DNA of 64,000 nucleotides, taken from Leguminivora glycinivorella (taxonomy: Eukaryota > Arthropoda > Insecta > Lepidoptera > Tortricidae). Where the stretch lies: contig NC_062976.1 in assembly GCF_023078275.1 (NCBI RefSeq), positions 4,340,001 to 4,404,000 of the forward strand, read 5' to 3'. Under the pieces are notes generated by a model. The model had not been told where the DNA came from and did not search any database. It worked only from the letters and a program-made list of their open reading frames with translations. A program made the position numbers and the translations under genes. Shown here piece after piece: positions 62,319 to 64,000 of the stretch; position 1 is the first letter of the stretch, and every line of letters begins with the position of its first letter.

Positions 62319-62560
62319 GACGACCGGTTTGGCTCAGTCGGTAGTGACCCTGCCTGCTGAGCCGCGGTCCTGGGTTCGAATCCCGGTAAGGGCATTTATT
62401 TGTGTGATGAGCACAGATATTTGTTCCTGAGTCATGGACGTTTTCCATGTATATAAGTATATGTATATTATGTATGTCGTTGTCTGAGTACCCACACTAC
62501 AAGCCTTCTTGAGCTTACCGTGGGGCTTAGTCAATCTGTGTAAATGTCCTATAATATTAA
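62319..62560 (+). mobile_element. tRNA-derived SINE (type 1, tail B)
   Basis: Complete: GACGACCGGTTTGGCTCAGT, GGGTTCGAATCCCGG, TTCCTGAGTCATGGACG and AAGCCTTCTTGAGCTTACCG, ending in CTATAATATTAAAA. Confidence 0.85.
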
Positions 62561-62862
62561 AAAAAAAACTGTTTGAAAAAAATGTCACTAAACTATTAGA
62601 GACCTTACAAAGGTCATGGAATGATAATCAGGTAAGACATCTCCACTTTCTGAAAGTTAACAAATCCTAAAGAGTATTTTATTTCGTTTCTCTTTGTATA
62701 AAGCTTCTCTTTTACGCTTTTAACCTTTACAAACACAAGAATTCATGGCCTATGGCGGCATCTGTGTCGGTCTTCCCAATAAACATTTTAATGCATATTT
62801 TGACTACCACTACAATGCATACTGCCTCGTATTTAGATAGGAGTCGGTCCTTCGCTCCATAT
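62561..62862. other. Unassigned sequence
   Basis: Nothing recognised. Confidence 0.4.
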
Positions 62863-63712
62863 CGGATCGGATACTTATCTCATCTTAAATCTGCGGGGGC
62901 CCTTCCGGATACACTTCGACCCATCGGGATCTTTTGTGCAATTACCCCCTTCGATCCTAAGATCTGAAGGCAGGTATTCAGGAGCTTCTCGACCATCTCC
63001 ACGTATCGGATGATGAGGCTCATGGGTAGCTCTCTGAAGTCCTTTGGTACTAGGTTCATTCTTTGTCTGGCGAGGGTGTGACATTCACAAATTAGATGTC
63101 TGACGGTCTCTTCCTCTTCGCCACATATGCGACAATCAGTGTTGTCAGCGTGTCCCATCTTGGCCAAAATTCCTTTGATCCCGTAATGGCCTGTGAACAC
63201 CCCCGTTATAATTTGGAGTTGTCTTTTGCCTAGCTTTCCTAGCTTTTTGCTCCATCCAGAGTCTACCCTCCGCATAAAGAGCTTTGAATGCTTCAGACCT
63301 ACTAGGGCATCCCACTCTTTTTGGTGATTAGTCTTTGTTTGGTATTTCATAGCCGTTTTAATGGTTCCTTGTGAAAGGCCCACAAAAGGTTCCGGACCTA
63401 TGAAGTTGTCTTCAGATCCGGCCTTGGCAAGTTCATCAGCATTTTCATTGCCAATGAAGTTTCGTGCCCCGGTATCCATACCAGTTGCACCTTGTTTTGC
63501 CTTCCAAGCTTGTTAAGAGCTTGGATGCCGTTTAATACCAGTCTAGAGTCACCTCTGGGCGATGTGAAGGCTTTGAGTGCCGCCTGACTGTCGCCGAGTA
63601 TATAGATATTCTTCCCTTGGGTTTGTCTAACTACCTCTATATTCTCATGTAGTCATTTGCATAAATGCCTACGCCCGTACCAGATGCCATCTTGGACCGG
63701 ATCGGATACTTA
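62863..63712 (-). mobile_element. 5'-truncated LINE insertion with 15-bp target duplication
   Basis: The insert 62878-63697 is flanked by the perfect repeat CGGATCGGATACTTA (62863-62877 and 63698-63712). Its minus strand carries the RNase H and C-terminal region of a LINE ORF2. The 3' end (on the 62878 side) is TTTAAGATGAGA with no poly(A). Confidence 0.85.
62880..63697 (-). pseudogene. LINE ORF2 RNase H and C-terminal zinc region, frameshifted
   Basis: From 63697 leftwards, fragments read SKMASGTGVGIYAN, then ILGDSQAALKAF (RNase H catalytic region), then LVWIPGH, each in shifting frames. After a frameshift near 63480, a 199-codon frame continues with NFIGNENADELAKAGS (RNase H His/Asp motif). 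It then has an HYGIKGILAKMGHADNTDCR segment and a CRICGEEEETVRHLICEC Cys-His-Cys motif, typical of I/Jockey/R1-like LINE C-termini. Reverse transcriptase and endonuclease are missing through 5' truncation. Frameshifts make it a pseudogene; the clade is not determined. Confidence 0.8.
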
Positions 63713-63930
63713 ATATAAAAAGTTGAAAACTCTCTTCGTAGGCTCTAAACAAAAGCGTCCTGGTTAGGGTCTTAGAACAGGAATGAGCAAAGATATAGGG
63801 ACTCGTGCAAAACAGAATAACCCAAAAGAGAAGACCAATTAGACGAAGACACTTCCTATCCAGGTGTGGATCATTTTAGACCTTTGTTGCACAGTGGCTG
63901 GTACCAAATTACCAATGGAAGGTGAGAGGT
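63713..63930. other. Unassigned sequence
   Basis: Nothing recognised. Confidence 0.4.
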
Positions 63931-64000
63931 GATAAATAAGTAAGTAAATTCTTTATTGTACCACCAACATAAAATATACAAGACATCAAATTTAGAAGGA
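63931..64000 (-). mobile_element. LINE 3' tail running off the window
   Basis: TAAGTAAGTAAATTCTTTAT, then TGTACCACCAACA. On the minus strand this gives an AATAAAG signal followed by (TACT)n, the usual end of a LINE whose body would lie beyond 64000. Confidence 0.55.

Overview
The window looks like insect nuclear DNA, most probably from a moth or butterfly (Lepidoptera). It is AT-rich and gene-poor. It is packed with tRNA-derived SINEs, 3' ends of non-LTR retrotransposons, foldback MITEs and MITEs carrying (GTCY)n microsatellites, in combinations known to me from lepidopteran genomes. I see no prokaryotic operon, CRISPR array, rRNA gene or convincing functional tRNA gene. The species call is inference from repeat content; no database search was possible.

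The only large coding region is an apparently complete BEL/Pao LTR retrotransposon (32289-38656, + strand). It has two identical 288-bp LTRs, a 5-bp target duplication (ATTTT), one uninterrupted gag-pol frame of about 1908 codons and a G-rich tract before the 3' LTR. It looks like a very young insertion. Other coding material is small or broken: a two-exon THAP-like zinc-finger fragment on the minus strand (21723-21647 joined to 21226-21119), a repeated unknown ORF whose 165-bp core is identical at 3507-3671 (-) and 10694-10858 (+), a 131-aa tail of an RTE-type LINE (30965-31360) with a perfect target duplication, and remnants of at least three other LINE families.

Layout: 1-2800, GC-rich palindromic block, a GTCY MITE, a tRNA-like element and small MITEs. 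3190-3777, LINE tail and unknown ORF copy 1. 3884-5810, a candidate DNA element with repeated TCCCGGAAT-type motifs. 5817-7200, nothing recognised. 7215-7990, an 81-bp tandem array. 9000-14900, SINE and LINE fragments, unknown ORF copy 2 inside a 71-bp perfect inverted repeat, and MITEs. 15643-18430, a foldback MITE, a duplicated foldback repeat and a 120-bp tandem array organised in 360-bp higher-order units with two inverted copies at its left edge. 18560-23130, a CpG-rich stretch, SINE, the THAP fragment and TIR elements. 23500-31400, SINEs, LINE tails, a 1.15-kb TIR element and the RTE insertion. 32284-38661, the BEL/Pao element. 38900-48700, SINEs, an inverted pair of 293-bp repeats, nested LINE remnants and hAT-like elements. 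49000-60250, GTCY and foldback MITEs, nested insertions and a 1.09-kb hAT element with an 8-bp target duplication. 60490-64000, a (GTCC)n repeat, GTCY and SINE copies, a LINE RNase-H fragment with a 15-bp target duplication and a LINE tail running off the end.

The pieces do not form a pathway. Many are parasitic on others: the SINEs presumably use the machinery of LINEs with similar tails, MITEs use unseen transposases, and several insertions are nested, which gives a relative age order. The most unusual items are the TCCCGGAAT-motif element, the 120-bp higher-order foldback array, the identical unknown ORF cores, and the THAP fragment.
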